Shown: positions 23,570 through 37,700 of the stretch, one piece after another
Position numbering within the stretch: position 1 is the first letter of the stretch
How the letters are laid out: each line of letters opens with the position of its first letter
NCBI RefSeq assembly: GCF_030463535.1
Contig: NC_132901.1
Location: 4,596,640-4,660,639 of the forward strand
Direction of reading: 5' to 3'
Origin: Salminus brasiliensis
Lineage: Eukaryota; Chordata; Actinopteri; Characiformes; Bryconidae
DNA: 64,000 nt
Notes under the pieces: generated by a model
The model's input: the letters and a program-made list of their open reading frames with translations, nothing else
What the model was told of the DNA's origin: nothing
Databases searched by the model: none
Position numbers and translations under genes: made by a program

Positions 23570-23985
23570 ACTATGTGGACAAAAGTATTGGGACACCTGC
23601 GCATTCATCGTTTCGTCTTAAATCAAGGTTTTTAAAAAGAGTTTATCCTGCTTTTGTTGGAGTTACTGTCACTACTCTGATTATACCTTTTGGAGCACTG
23701 CTGTGAAGGTTTAATTGTATTCAATTACACACATAACAGAGCTCAGGTTGTTGGATAATCCTCACCCAACCTCATCCCCAACTCCCCGTCTAATTCCAAA
23801 AGTATTGGATGGGGCATCATAATTCCAGAGAACACAGTTTCACTGCTCCACAGCTCAATGCTGGGGGTCCTTGTGGTGCATCTTTTCAGTATCTATTTCA
23901 GAGATTCCTGTTCTACAGGCAATACTTCTCTACAGAGAATAGACAAGCTGTGTGTCAGCAATGAGTGCACCTTCAAGTAGCTGAA
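23570..23985. mobile_element. Tc1-type MITE, copy 2
   Basis: The left end ACTATGTGGACAAAAGTATT and the inner words GTTGGAGTTACTGTCACTAC and GAACACAGTTTCACTGCTCC match copies at 37.92 and 55.49 kb in reverse orientation. The TATGGACAAAAGTATTGGGAC terminal sequence is common in fish nonautonomous Tc1/mariner elements. Noncoding. Confidence 0.75.
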
Positions 23986-24071
23986 TATGTTCATAAGTTT
24001 GAGTTTGACTCATTGCTAAGTAACTACTACTGCAAATTTAGCTCTGAACCCAGATGACACAGCACCCCCAG

Positions 24072-24650
24072 TGGCCAGTGCTCTCCACTGCACCTGCCCA
24101 GCGCCGAGCTGCAAGAGGAAGAACAGCAGCTACGGAGACTCCCAGAGCCTGAGGAGGAAGAGAGGGCCGATCCCAAGAGAGAAGAATGGAGGGTCTTCAG
24201 CGAGGGTGTTCGAGCAGCTGTTCTGGAGCACTGTTCACCGGCTACCGCCGAGAGGACCTGCTACCTGTAATTAACACACACATATATATTTATGTGTCCT
24301 GGAGTGAAGTTGGAGTGTGTGTAGATTCATTTTACTCAATAGCTCTTTCAGATCATTTAGAAGGAGAGTCTTTTCTCATAAAAACATGAGGCTTAACTGA
24401 TCTGTGCTTCAGAAATGGCAGATCTTAAGGGGTCTTAAGGCCCCATAGCCAGACCTGAAGTCAGTCACTGGTTAATGATCGCCCACATGTTTTACTCTGC
24501 CAATGTGGTTCACACTGCTGTCTTTCTCAGACCCAGATCTTTGTAAATTGTGTACAAACTGTAAATGATACTGAAAATTAAATGTTATTATTATTGTTTT
24601 GTAGCTTTTTAAAATGTTCTCTTTTTTCATGTTTTTACGAATAAAACATC
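24072..24650 (+). other. possible terminal coding exon plus 3' UTR of an unrecognised gene
   Basis: A GC-rich island in AT-rich surroundings. After a possible acceptor CACCCCCAG, one frame reads an acidic, helix-like stretch (LQEEEQQLRRLPEPEEEERA, then EEWRVFSEGVRAAVLEH) to a TAA at about 24271. AT-rich sequence follows, with AATAAA near 24640, as expected of a 3' end. I do not recognise the protein. No upstream exon was found, so it may be a stranded exon or a retrocopy end. Confidence 0.35.
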
Positions 24651-24659
24651 TATTTTTTA

Positions 24660-26970
24660 CAACACATCTCTGTTTTCTTTTCTAATGACTGAACTTACTG
24701 GCTGGGTGGAAACATGGTGGTAAAAAGAAGAAGCCGACTCTCCAACCAGCCAGTGGTCACCTAACTTCATGAGCAGCTCAGTTACACAACCGCTCACATG
24801 TTGCACTCCCTGTTTTGATCAATATGAAACCAATCAGAAGATTTATGTCACCTCATTAAGATGTGAGAAATCAATACTTCACAGATTCCACATGGTTTGT
24901 AGGAAGCTGGAGACATGAAGATGGTCAAGTGTGTCTAAACTGATGAACAGAGCTGAGAAAACTGTTCAACTTATTTTATTTGTCATTTAATAACTTCTTC
25001 ATCTTCCCAGAAACACTTAAAATATTCAGATTAAATATCATGTAAAAGTGCATAACTCAGTATTACAGTTTGATAGAATCCAGTATGATACTGTCATTAA
25101 TTTTAGAAAACTTTACTGTTATTAATTCTTACAGTGAAATACTGCTTTGTGTTTCTTCTGTAAAGAATCATCCATGTGTTACTTGCTGAGTTTGGAATTA
25201 CTGGTTTACAAGCAGATGTGTGTTACATTAAATCAGACATTAGATCAGTACTAATTCTTGTGGGTGGTCTGTGTTCACTTATTTCAGGAAACCTGGGTCT
25301 GTGGATCCTTGACATTAGTAACTGTTTTTCTTTTTGTTTTACCATCATTTGAGGTTCGTCTTTATATTGTTATAAAATATCATGATGAATGGACCAATAG
25401 AAACACTCCAAAATTACTTCCAGTTTTTGCGTGAGAGAGAGACCAGTTAAATCATGCATTTGAAAGCCCAATAGAAGCTTGAGATTACCTCACATCAGCC
25501 AGGTTTAGAATGGACTCAAAATTGGAGATATATAAATGCTAACCATCAGCTGGTTTTTGCATGTTTCAATAAATTGGTGACATTTCATGACTTCAGTTCA
25601 TGTGTCTACTTGGATCTGACTGATATAAAATGTTTTATATAGAAGCTTACAGAAATAAACAACACCAAAAAGGTGACTGTGTGCCTTTCTCTCAGTCTGA
25701 CGCTGAAATTCCACCTTAAAGCATAGCAGTGAAAAACTCTACCTCCTGTAAGCTCTGCACCATTTAAGGTGGAACGGAAATTCCAGTAAGAATCTAAAGA
25801 TAGAAATGATATGTTGAAATTAGGATAGGAGAGGGTTAAATTTTCAGAAGCACAGCTGACAAAGCTGAACATTTCCACGCTGTTTTAGTGAATAATGAGG
25901 GAAAGACATCACAGGTGTATACATCAAGCAAGGAGCTTACACGAGCAAACCTGTAATACCCGCAAAATTGTAGTATGAAAATAAAATGTAGTGTAATGGT
26001 AAAAAAAAATTTAAAAAAATAAAAAACTATGTTTTTTATTATGTATTAATGTTCATTAACAAATTTGCATGATTTTGCAGATATTTAAACCATACTGCCT
26101 TGGTCCTACAACTAAGGCCTACTTGAAGCACCCCAGCCACAACATTCTAACCACGACAGACGCCCTCAGCGTCTCTCTGTCTCTTTAAAAAAAAAGAATA
26201 CGGTCAACAAATTGTAGCTTCGTTTTACCAGCATACTGTGTCAAGAGTGCTTAATTTGTGGATAGAAATGCTTATGGGTACTGTTTTAATGCATGTATTT
26301 AAGTATGTAAGCCAATCAGCGAGCTCCCACATCACCCACACCAAGTGAGCATGGGGGAATGAGACCTTTACCAGTAATGTTCAGCGTTTGCTTCATTCAC
26401 ACATGTGGCCTTTAAATGGTATTTTTCTGGGATTCATGCATTTCTAGGCAGCAGTCCATGACATCCTCAGCATAAATGACAAACAGTTCCTCCATTTCTG
26501 AATCGTATACAAAATGCACTCATCACTTTCTGTCTTGTGAGAAAGTCACATTTACCTACTTTCCCTTTTCTACTCCTGCCTGCTGCTTTTAGACTGTGAT
26601 CTATAAAACTTGTCATGTTACAGGATGTTTTGATCGGCCTGTGCTGGTTTCCCCAAAACACATTAGTGTTATAGTCATCTTACCTGTTAGGGAGAGTGTT
26701 ATATAGTGTACAGTGTGATGCTCCCTTTACCTTTAGGAAACAACTTTGCACTTATTCATTAGGAGACTTTAGGTATGCCCAAGAGGAGGTGTGGCAATTG
26801 AGAAATTGTCTTTAACAAGAGCTTCAGTGCCATCTTCAATGCTTAAGACAAGGACCCATTTGACCTTCATCTGCCCCTTCTTCTGCTCCACAGATTAAAA
26901 ATTTAAACCAGTCAGACGTGGTTAAAGGACACACTCCAGACTTTTAAGGGACTTAAGGGTATTTGCGGAC
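24660..26970. other. no gene seen
   Basis: About 2.3 kb of AT-rich sequence. Short open frames (for example minus 25606-25878) show no domain. One isolated copy of the GACCAATAG minisatellite unit lies at about 25385. Confidence 0.55.
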
Positions 26971-26978
26971 ATTTCAGT

Positions 26979-27210
26979 TTGATCATGTTGAAAGTACGAT
27001 ACTTTTTATACATTTCTCCTCACTGTCATTGCTTAATTAGCGCATGCATAAGAGACCTAGGCTTACATCTAAGCTCAAGCTGTCATTGTTCAACAAGAGA
27101 TGTGCCAATGAGGCCAAAAAAAATTAGAATCAAAACTGTGTGGAATACCTCTTTGAGAAGAATGCATTGGTGAGCTCATTTACCACAAAGGAACTGGTAG
27201 GCCGGAACTG
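26979..27210 (+). mobile_element. Tc1-like transposase fragment, highly decayed
   Basis: CATGCATAAGAGACCTAGGC and GTGTGGAATACCTCTTTGAG, then GGAACTGGTAGGCCGG, keep the spacing of a Tc1 N-terminal DNA-binding region and hinge. Frames are broken. Confidence 0.3.
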
Positions 27211-27249
27211 GAAGAATTGGAAGAAGGCAATTTGGTCTTATAGAATATT

Positions 27250-28020
27250 AAGGCTATTTATTTGTCTTGCTAAATGAGTAAATGTGTAAAACATTTCTGC
27301 ACATTATTTGGTAGGTCTTGACTAGCCACAGCGTTTTGAATGCTCTGGAGAAGAGCAATATCATATAACCAATGGCTTGTGAGGAGAGTTAACAGGAGAT
27401 TAAATGACAAGCTAAGCAACTTCAGAAAGGGCTGTATTTTCTTGATATTGTGAAGTGAGAATCTGGTGTGAGATGTTATGTGATCAGAGAAATCAAGGTT
27501 TAAGTATGTGAGGAGGTAGGTGTCTAGAAGAGGCAGTCATCTTCTGTGAGATGCAAAAGGTGGAAAGTAAAAATGAGAAGTAGGAGCTGGGAGTCTCCAG
27601 TGTATCTGTGATAAAAAATAAGCCCTGTGAATTTGTGAACAAAGAAAGCAGAAGTGGGCCAAGAATGGACTGCTGGGGAACTCCAGACTGTGTGGGGCTT
27701 AAAGAGAGCCTTAGAACAGGAAGCTGAGAACAAGTGTTGCCGATACGGTTAAGGTTTAGTGTTCAGGTCAAAAAGCATAAGCAATGAGGATGTACCCAAC
27801 CCATTTGATAGGATGCTCCTCCCATTTCTTGCAATGCTCCCAGCACTAGGAGAGTGAAGACTAGCTCAGGCATCATCTGATACATGGGCAGTCAAGCTAC
27901 CGCCCCTTTTCAAACAATCATTGATGCACCATCACTAGGAGGAAAGCTTCAGGTTTCTAAGTAAGAGAGCATGGCCAATTGTGCTCTCTCAAGCTCCAGC
28001 TACTGATGGCAAGGTAGCGA
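27250..28020. repeat. no gene; dispersed repeat at 27815-28020
   Basis: 27250-27810 shows no signal. From 27815, GCAATGCTCCCAGCACTAGG with GTGAAGACTAGC is a diverged relative of sequence at about 56205-56360 (AGCAATGCTCCCGACACATT). This type of repeat is common in fish; the family is not named here. Confidence 0.4.
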
Positions 28021-28271
28021 TCCTCAGGTCCGCGAAGCCAGTCAGAGCCCCAATTAACTATTCCATCTGTGTTTTATAAAAGCTTCTGTAAATAGCATTT
28101 AAAGGTTTTATCACACCGCTGTACCATACTGTCCCCTAATTGTGAGCCTCGCCACTGTAGTCTCTGAAATAATTTATGATTTGTAAATGCAACAGAAAAC
28201 ATGTCCTAGTTACTGAACAACTTTATTCTCTGCAACAGTTTAACACACATGCCTTTGCTGTTTACTCTATT

Positions 28272-28860
28272 CTAGATTCTCTCACAGATGCCCAAAACAA
28301 CGTGACCACAGGAATAATCAACCCAAGTTGATGTGCCATCAGCAAACCTGTATCCAGTTACAGCACAGTCCTCATATCCTCCATAGTCATTTGAGCCGTC
28401 CACCCATTTCTAGACCCCCTCTGTGTGACTGTCGGTCAGACCAATCCAAGCTTCAGTGTCGCCAAATTCTTTACTGATGAAATCTTGTGAAGTAGGTGGC
28501 ACAGCATGAACGAAAAGCTGTTATGGCTGTGTTTCATTATTCTCATTATACATGCTCTGCCTGTCATCTGACTCCGCATGACTTGAATTTTCGTATATGC
28601 TTTCCCTCTTTTCCATTCTCCTCTCTTTAGCCATCCTGCAGGGTCCTGATGTATAGCTCAACTCGGACAGGTGTCCAAGCTTTGGAGTGCCTCTGTGAAT
28701 GTCTGTGTGTGTGTATGTTTGCGCACTTAATGACATATATATCTAGACAGGAAGCTGAGGAGGAAGCAAAAGTGCTGTTGAGTGTCTGTAGAAAAACTGC
28801 CAACTATTCTCGTATGATTGAGATCAATTCTACATGAAACTTAGACATGATGACAACTCT
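28272..28860 (-). pseudogene. lectin pseudogene F
   Basis: 28272-28490 is a fused exon 4/5 of a C-type lectin domain on the minus strand. [13 protein letters not shown] is followed by an in-frame TAG where relatives have TGG (W), then KWVDGS joined directly to NDYGGYEDCAVTG and ending GICERI. The fusion removed intron 4 and the EPN region. 28521-28850 keeps exon-1-like sequence with SIYENSSHAESDDRQSMY, sharing ESDDRQSMY with pseudogene E but carrying an extra inserted segment. The membrane/stalk exon and exon 3 are missing. Upstream flank at 28860-28945 matches the flank of E at 31990-32070. It cannot make a receptor. Confidence 0.85.
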
Positions 28861-28949
28861 ACATGATGAGCTTTTCCTTTGAACTGCCAACTTCTCCTTA
28901 ATTTAACTACTCCTTAGTTTGCCCCTGCGTAACAGCCCTGTGCCCACAG

Positions 28950-30013
<1,064 letters not shown>

Positions 30014-30016
<3 letters not shown>

Positions 30017-31090
30017 TTTTATTATTTCCATCTTTAACAGGTTTAAAATAACAAAAGAGAAAAGGGCTCTCTGCAAGACCAGCACTTACTAACACGCCTT
30101 CATCCAACCTCCACTTTTCTTGTTAACTATCATTTCTCAATAACTTTACAAACTGAGGAAACTCAGTTACTTAAAAACACTGTGCTGTCTTCTCATTGTC
30201 TCCTTCTGCTTTGTGAACATCAGCTATTTAAAATGTTCAGAGTGCTCGGCAGCCCATGGCTGTTGATTGTTGAGATAGGGTTTGAGTAGTTAGTTGTTGT
30301 TGTTTTTTTAAAGCTGTGGAATTTGCATTGCCTGGACTTTCCTAATGATGACTGAGAACAAGTCATAGTCCTAACAAGCTAATTAAGGTCTGAGACTTAA
30401 AAGTTAAACTTATCGGAGAGCGCAAATGATGCTTTTTCTTTGCTTTTTTTTCACTCCAGAGTTGTTCAAAACTATACACTAATCTCTCTCAAAATGTTGA
30501 AAAGAATGGTTCATCTTTAACTTTGTGGTTTTGGAGATCTGTTCAGTGAAACTGAGACAAGATTATACCATTCAGATCGTACAGAGGAAAGATCTGGCAA
30601 TGTGAAGCAGGCAAGAAGGTCTCAAAAAGCAGTCATTGAAACCTACCAGTCTGGAAAGGAATACAAAGCCACTGCTGCTAAGGCTCTTCTGTAAATCCAC
30701 AGGGCACTAGTAAATAAATCATCATTAATTGTTTTTTTTTATGAAGTCAATACAAAACCGTTGCAAAACAAATCAAATAGGGAAACATAAAAAACAGGAG
30801 AGCCTAGTTTTGCAGGACTGCCACAGGCTGCATGTGACCTCTTGGACCAGTCGTCAATGTGCTCTTGGTGAAATTTTGGTACTATTTTGGTCACTCCTGG
30901 AAAGGTTTGCCACTTCTCCACCATGTTTTCTTCATTTGTGGATGTACTCACTTTGGTTCACTGGAATCACTTTTTAACCCGTTCCAGACTGGTAGAAATG
31001 GCGATGTTTACCAACAGGTAAAAAATTATTTTACAAAATTGATTATCTGATACATTTAAATGTGACAAAGTTGAAAAATGGAAAATATGT
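30014..31090. mobile_element. opposed Tc1 N-terminal fragments
   Basis: 30590-30690 reads on plus like the Tc1 DNA-binding start (AVIETYQSGKEYKATAAK). 30850-30990 carries on minus the complementary region for the same part of a Tc1 transposase (CACTTTGGTTCACTGGAATC side). Two related pieces therefore face each other across about 170 bases. No host gene is seen. Confidence 0.45.
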
Positions 31091-31099
31091 GGAAAGAGG

Positions 31100-31573
31100 C
31101 AAATACTGGTAAACAGAGCAGAGAGAGCTCCGGTTCTGTAATTTGCGTAAATCTGTTCTGCATCTAGAGTCTGGCTCTGCCTCTGCTCTCTACTGCACAG
31201 ACTCTGGTTGTAAATTTGACATGGCAGACAGTTCTGGCCAAATTTCTACAGAACCGTAGGGAGTGAACAAAATTGTCCACGTTTTCTATAGACACTGGCA
31301 TTTTTTTATAGCAAAAGATATTTTTTACATTTGTCCAATTGTTGCTTCGCTGTAAATTTTACAGTGTGAGGATCAGCCGTGGTTGGCTGTTTGACCATCA
31401 TTTTGGTCACTTTTTTTGCAATAAGAGGTGCATCTAAACATTTTCACATCAAACAGAAAGCAGCAAAAACAGTGAGTTATTGCCAAGTTCTGGTAACTAA
31501 GGCTTTTAATACACATATTTAGAAATTAAACCTAGGCTACTCGTGCTGTTCTGCTCAAAAGCAAACCCAACAG
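31100..31573 (-). repeat. duplicated lectin 3'-flank segment
   Basis: This segment (GCTCTCTACTGCACAGACTC, GTAAATTTTACAGTGTGAGG, GCTGTTCTGCTCAAAAGCAAA) matches the 3' flank of gene A at about 34260-34725 and, in part, gene C at 51890-52130. It therefore marks the downstream end of a lost lectin gene, here pseudogene E. Confidence 0.75.
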
Positions 31574-31986
31574 GTCTGAAACTGGTCTCTCTCTGCAGTC
31601 AGGTTGGGGTTACTGGTCTGTAACTGGTCTCTCTCTGCAGTCAGGTGGTTAAACCTGATCCACAGCACTATGATAACAGTCAGCATGAGAATACACAGCA
31701 GCCCCAGACACACTGCAGCCAGTCTGTAGCGTCTTTTCCCTGTGTTTCAAAATACTAGGTTAGTGGTGCACACTGCACATGCTAAATCATTCTAGAAAGA
31801 GAGAGAGTGAGACCGAAGGTATGCACCTGTGCTCTGTGGTTCTTGGTTGATTCTTGTTCTCAGAGACCCCGTGTGCTCCAACTTGAAGTTTGCATACATG
31901 CTCTGCCTGTCATCTGACTCTGTTGAGTATCTGCAGAGAAACTGCTGACTGTTGAGCTCAATTCTACATGAAACTTCCATATTCAT
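31574..31986 (-). pseudogene. lectin pseudogene E (exons 1 and 2 only)
   Basis: Exon 1 (31827-31986, 160 bases, phase 1 like gene A) encodes a tail with ESDDRQSMYANFKLEH. Exon 2 begins at 31739 after an AG and encodes GKRRYRLAAVCLGLLC, a membrane segment ending VLWIRFN, and two stalk repeats. It then passes straight into lectin 3'-UTR-type sequence at about 31573. A deletion has therefore joined the stalk to the 3' UTR and removed all lectin-domain exons. The tail differs from A-D (no VIYCN), so E and F form a separate subfamily. Confidence 0.85.
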
Positions 31987-32069
31987 AAATCACAGCATGA
32001 GCTTTTCCTTTGAAACATCAAATTCTCTTTAATTTAACTACTCCTTAGTTTGCCCTTGCGTAAAAGCCC

Positions 32070-34300
32070 TGTCCCTTTTTGGGTGAGGCAGTCGCTCTAA
32101 CTTGACTGGCAGTAAATACAGATTTCCAGGTCCTTGAAAGTTTGAATTGAAAGAATTCCCTGCTGATTTATAGCTATTAGGAGTCCAAAACCAATGGCCA
32201 GCCATGCAAACAATCATATCATGTCGTTGCTGATATCAACGATCGGTGCTCTTACATTAATTGATTAATTTAATCAATAGCTATGCTAACTCAACATTCC
32301 AGCAGGCTATTTCATGTTATTTAGAGATATTTAGAGCAGAGCTAATACTTTTTCACAGCATTGGTACTTCATTATTTACTTTTCATTAGACCCTCATTTA
32401 TATAAATTTAAGGAACCAGAATCTGGAACTAGCCAACAACAACAACAATAACAAAGTACCACCTGTAAAAAAAAGCTTAGCTAAATTTGCCAGTGGACAA
32501 GATGAATCAACTAAACCACAACCATCAGCTGATCACTACCGCTTGAACACAATACTGATTACCATACCAGTATTCAGCTACATCCCTAGTGTAACCTTTG
32601 GCTAACAAAGGGCCTTTAAACATAGTGTTCATTATTTAAAGCACAGGGATGGAAGTAGTCAGCTTGCTTTGCATGCTTTCACATTGAAAATCCAGATGTA
32701 AACAACAATGTATCTTTCTGAACACTTTTTATGCACTTCAATATTCGCTAATCTGCTAGTGACTAAATTTTACTTTACTGAAGTGAAACTGAGCCAATCA
32801 ATAAGAACCAGCAGCTTCAGAAACTGTAGTTCAACATGATACAACTGAGCTAACTAAGAAATGTATATTAGACAGTGCTCAAATTTAGCTGAAAGCAACA
32901 ATGTGCTTGTTTAGCTGATTAACACACTTAAATACTGCAAACTCAAAAGGTCTGTTGTAACCAGATATCTGATAAATTTCAGCTCTTATTTATCATTCTT
33001 TTAATTGTCACCATTGCCGAACACATGTACTATGCATACATACTACCAGTATGCCCTCTGTGATACGACAGAAACAGTGTATTAAAATGCTGATCACATC
33101 CCACTTATTATGTCCCAGGTTAGCATTGTTAGCATTGTCCCTGGCTATGCATTATACAGTATTTTGTGCATCTGTTATAGAAACACGTCCACCGATAGAA
33201 GTTGGACAGAACACTGTATAACTGCTGTACAGTGTGGCCATCTTGGATTTTGAACTCTGGCTTATTGTGACTCTCCTGACTTTCTGAGTAGGAAATCTGC
33301 TTGTTCCAGTTCCAGTTCAAATCTGACATCCCAGTTCAAATGGAAAACAGCTTTAATATGCCACAATATTTCTGAGTACTATTAAAAATGTATTTTAGCT
33401 AAACAACAAGGTTTGGCAGCTAGCTAGTGAGGTTAGCTTGCTAGTACCAGGCCTAGGTCCTGCTACCCATAAACTAAAGTAAAATGTTCTAACAACCAGC
33501 TAACTCACATTAGCAATATATCCAAAGCCATTTCAGCAATAAAGAGTTTCCCTGTGTCCTAACAGGTTACCTAGCTCGCTAGCATTAGCCTACTAGCAAA
33601 TGGTTAGTAAAAATAATAAGCAAGCCACATGGTTTCTTTCTCATCCTAAAATGAAAACAGTTAATGTAGTATTAGAGCAAAGCAAACAGCTCAAAGAACA
33701 AAAATAATGAATCTAATTTCAGTAGTTGGTGAAGGTGGGCAGATTTAGCAGTTTCCAGTTGCTCCAGCTCTCCACACCCGATCCGCAAGGCGAGACACAG
33801 CTCTCCAACTTCACCCCAGAGTAATGTTTGATCACAGAACTTGAGATATCATGTTTAATCACTGAAGTAACAAAGAATTCATACAGTTTAACCAAATGAC
33901 CACAGAAAACATGGACAGTGTAACATCTCTCAAATGTCGAGCCAGCACAGGTGTAGCGCCTCCACTGGCTGGTTGAGATAAGATAGTCCTTTATTAGTCC
34001 CGCAGTGGGGAAATTCACAGTTGCAGTATAGTGTAGCTCCATAACGAAACAGCCTATTTTAAATTTCATTTTGCAATGCTAAACTGTCATTCTAATCCCA
34101 ACATTGTTTAATCATGTGGTGCTGCGCTGTTGGTAGCATTAACAGACACTCAGTAAGTCTGATTCTGGTGGAAAATTGGCCAATGTAAATTAGTTGTTAG
34201 CCAGCCAGCTAGCGTTAGAGCAGTTAGACGTGCTGGACTCGGTAGTACCACAGTATACAATGGTAAACAAAGCAGACAGAGCTGAGCTCCGGTGCTGTAA
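32070..34300. other. intergenic, no gene seen; LINE-tail-like repeat at 33990
   Basis: AT-rich sequence whose frames lack domains. At about 33985-34030, GATAAGATAGTCCTTTATTAG and CCCGCAGTGGGGAAATTC match a second copy at 58265-58310 and a repeat common in fish genomes. Confidence 0.5.
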
Positions 34301-34733
34301 ATTGATGGGAATGGAAATCCGCTCTGCTTCTGGTCCTTTAGGCTGCTCTGTAAACTCAATGAAGATGGTCTGAGACATGCTTCCAAATGAGTAGAAGAGT
34401 CTGGCTCTTGCCTCTGGTCTCTACTGCACAGACTATGGTTGTAAATTTGACATGGCATACAGTTCTGGCTTCACTTCTACAGAACGTGAATTTGACAAAA
34501 GATTTGTCAAATTGTTGCTTAATTGTATATTTTACAGTGTGAAGAACAGCAGTGGTTGGCTGTTCAACCATCCTTGTGGTCACTTCCTTGCAATAAGAGG
34601 TGAATCTAAGCATTTTCACATCAAACAGAAAGCAGCAAGCACTGTTTTGGTAACTGAGGCTTTTAATACACAAATTTAGAAATTAAATCTGGTCTACTCC
34701 TGCTGTTCTGCTCAAAAGCAAATCCAACACTCA

Positions 34734-37700
34734 CTAAAGCTTTTTCTCACAGAGCGCAAAATGAGAACGTCCACAGGGACTATCAACCCAGGTTGAATTA
34801 CTAGAATATGAAGAGATATCTGAAGCACAGTCTTCATTGTTTGCAAAATTATTGGGTTCCCCTCCCAACCAGTACCTGAAACACACAATAATGAACATCT
34901 TCACTATTTCACATCTAGACTTTGACCATGATCAGTGTTCAGTTCAGCGGTCTCTTACCCAGTGGTCAGTGCTGAGTCATCCACCCATTTCCAGACCCCT
35001 TCTGTTTGGATGTCCGTCAGACCAATCCAAGCTTCAATTCCATCTAATGCTGTATTGATATAGTCCTGTGATTGTGGAGAACAGTATAAAGAATGAACAT
35101 CTCTCTCTTTCTCTCTCTCTCTCTCCTTCTCTCTCTCTCTCTCTCTCTCTCTCTTATATTCTATCTCTCTCTCTCTCTCTTTTTCATATTCTCTCCTTTT
35201 CTCTCTGTTTCTCTCACCTGTTCCTCTCTGCTGTTTATGATCACCAGGTCTGCTCCTTTACTTTGACAGTCCAGTTGGCTCTGACTCCAGGTCTTTTTCA
35301 CAGTAGTGATGGAGTAAAGACTGGAGTTGAAGTAACGCCATCCTTGTTCAGAGGAAAGATGGAGACATGTGGGTAAGTTCTAAACACTGTTATGAAGTCC
35401 TGTAGGTTCAACCTCCGTCATGACAGCATTGTTATTCAATCTTCTTGTTCTTACAAACTACACTGTAAAATATTTGATCTCATGATAACGTCCTTTTTCA
35501 TTTAATTTAACTCATCAAATTAACACATTTTTGGGGGGTTGAACTACAGTTTGTGAGTTGTCAGTGAGTTGAAATTTGGAGGGAGTGACATGAACTCCAC
35601 AGTGTGAGCTTTCGCTATGTCTGCAGCTCAAACGGGATGTATCCCAACTGTTTTGGGTTATGTGAATATTTTCTATATCTTTGAATTAAATTGACTTATA
35701 ATAATGGAGTTGAGTTGATTGGATAGTATGCAATGTAGACTTTTTGAGTAAAACTCAGACCTTTCCCATTGATTCCTGGGACTATCCATTTGTATACTGT
35801 CCCCCCATGCACAACCAGTGTTTAGTCATTCCCCCCATGCTACCTTCTCTTAGGTATGCTATTATGTTCTACATAAAGATTGACAGCCTGGTCTCAGTGT
35901 TGAAGGCTGTAAAAACAAGTTGTCATTTGCTGTGCTGCCGAGTTTCAGTCTATGAGGTTAAGTTATAGTATGTACTTATGTGTAATGTTCATATTTCATC
36001 ATTTCATCCAAGAAAATAAAAGTGAGATGTTGCTTCCAAATTGGTGTTTGTTGGATCCGTTGCACAAACAAAGATTAAGCCTAATCCTGGACTATGATTT
36101 ACTTTGCATTAAAAACCTCCATTCAAACTGCTGTGTATTCCAGGACTAGATTTAATCCCTGATCAAGAAACCAAACATAAGTGGACTTGAGTGGACTAAA
36201 GCTTTGGTACACTACACAACTTTTGAGGTTGTTTTTGCTGATTTTAACAAAAATACCTAAAGATCATCCACTACATGACTTCAACCTGTTGCTGGACCAA
36301 ACTGAACATGACTCAAAAATGTGTGTCTCACATTGCTTAAGAGATGCAGATTAGCAACCACCTTTCACATTGACCTAAAACCAAAGAAAGGGTAAAAATG
36401 GCTTTGGATGAGGTCGTGGGTGGCCATGGCTGGGTTGTGACATTATCACTGGGTTGGAGGTGAGTAGCAAGGTGTAAAAACTGCACTTTTCATGCTCAGT
36501 TTTCTTCTGATATAGGCGGTACTTGTTCAGACTAAGTCGATGACCAATATACACCAATAGGTTACGCTCAGTCGGTTAAAAAAAATCAAACATGGTCTGA
36601 AACGCGATCAGCAGGCCAAAAATCTCTCTACAACTGTCAGCTCAGACTGTCGAAAAGTCAGCAGACAAGAGTCAACCAGGGAAAAATCATTGTAAAATTT
36701 GTGTAGTGTAACGCTAAGGAGTGGGGAAGTTCAGGTGGTCTTGGAGAACCAAATCACCAGATCTTAACAGTACTGAGAGCTTGTGTGGGGAAATGTGTGC
36801 AGAAGAAAACTCCAACCACTGAAGAAGGTGTGGACTCAATTTAGTTCATTTAAAGAAACCATTAAAGTGGAGTGGGGCTTCAGGAGGACCTACACAATTT
36901 CATGATGGGGACAATGCCAGGAATTGTAACTCTGATAGTAGGTGCTGTAGATCTGAGAGTCAAACTATTCACTTACCAAGAGCCGAAAGCCCCCTCAAGA
37001 CTTCCTGTCTTGCTATCTGTAACTGGTCTTTCCTTGCAGTCATGCTATCATATCTGGTCTGTAACTGGTCTTTCTCTACAGTCAGGTTGGTATAAATGGT
37101 CTGTAACTGTTCATTCACTAAAGTCAGGCTATTGTAACTGGACTGTAACTGAATTTTCTCTTTAGTGAGGTTGGTGTAACTGGTCTGTAACTGGTCTTTC
37201 TCTTTTGTCAGGCTGCTGTAACTGCTTTGTAACTGGTTTCTGTCTCTTGTCAGGCCTGTGTAATTGGTCTGTAACTGGTCTCTTTGTGTAGTCAGGTTGG
37301 TGTTACTGATGTGTAACTGGTTTCTCTCTGCAGTCAGGTTGGTGTTATTGGTCTGTAACTGGTCTCTCTCTGCAGTCAGGTTGGTGTTACTGGTGTGTAA
37401 CTGGTCTCTCTCTGCAGTCAGGTTGTTGAACATGATCCACAGCAGTGTGATGGCAGTCAGCAGGAGAACACACAGCAGCCCCAGACACACTGCAGTCAGT
37501 CTGCAGCATCTGCTCCATGAAGCGTCTCCTCCTAGATGTGAAAATAAGTTTAAGGAAGTTTAATTTTCATTAGTAACTAAAACTCTGAGCACTAGACACT
37601 CTGAGGGAGAAGGCAGAAAGGCTTGTTACACACTAAAGCGCATTACTCTGCAGTAACTACAGGGACTTCTGTTCAAACTGGTGGGGCTCTGATAATAGAA

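Noticed and set aside
33719-34069. Minus-strand 116-codon frame as a gene
   Set aside because: Overlaps a LINE-tail-like repeat and has no family features or splice signals.
37264-37563. Plus-strand repetitive frame ([13 protein letters not shown])
   Set aside because: Antisense of the gene A stalk repeats; the sense strand has correct splice sites, membrane segment and homologues.
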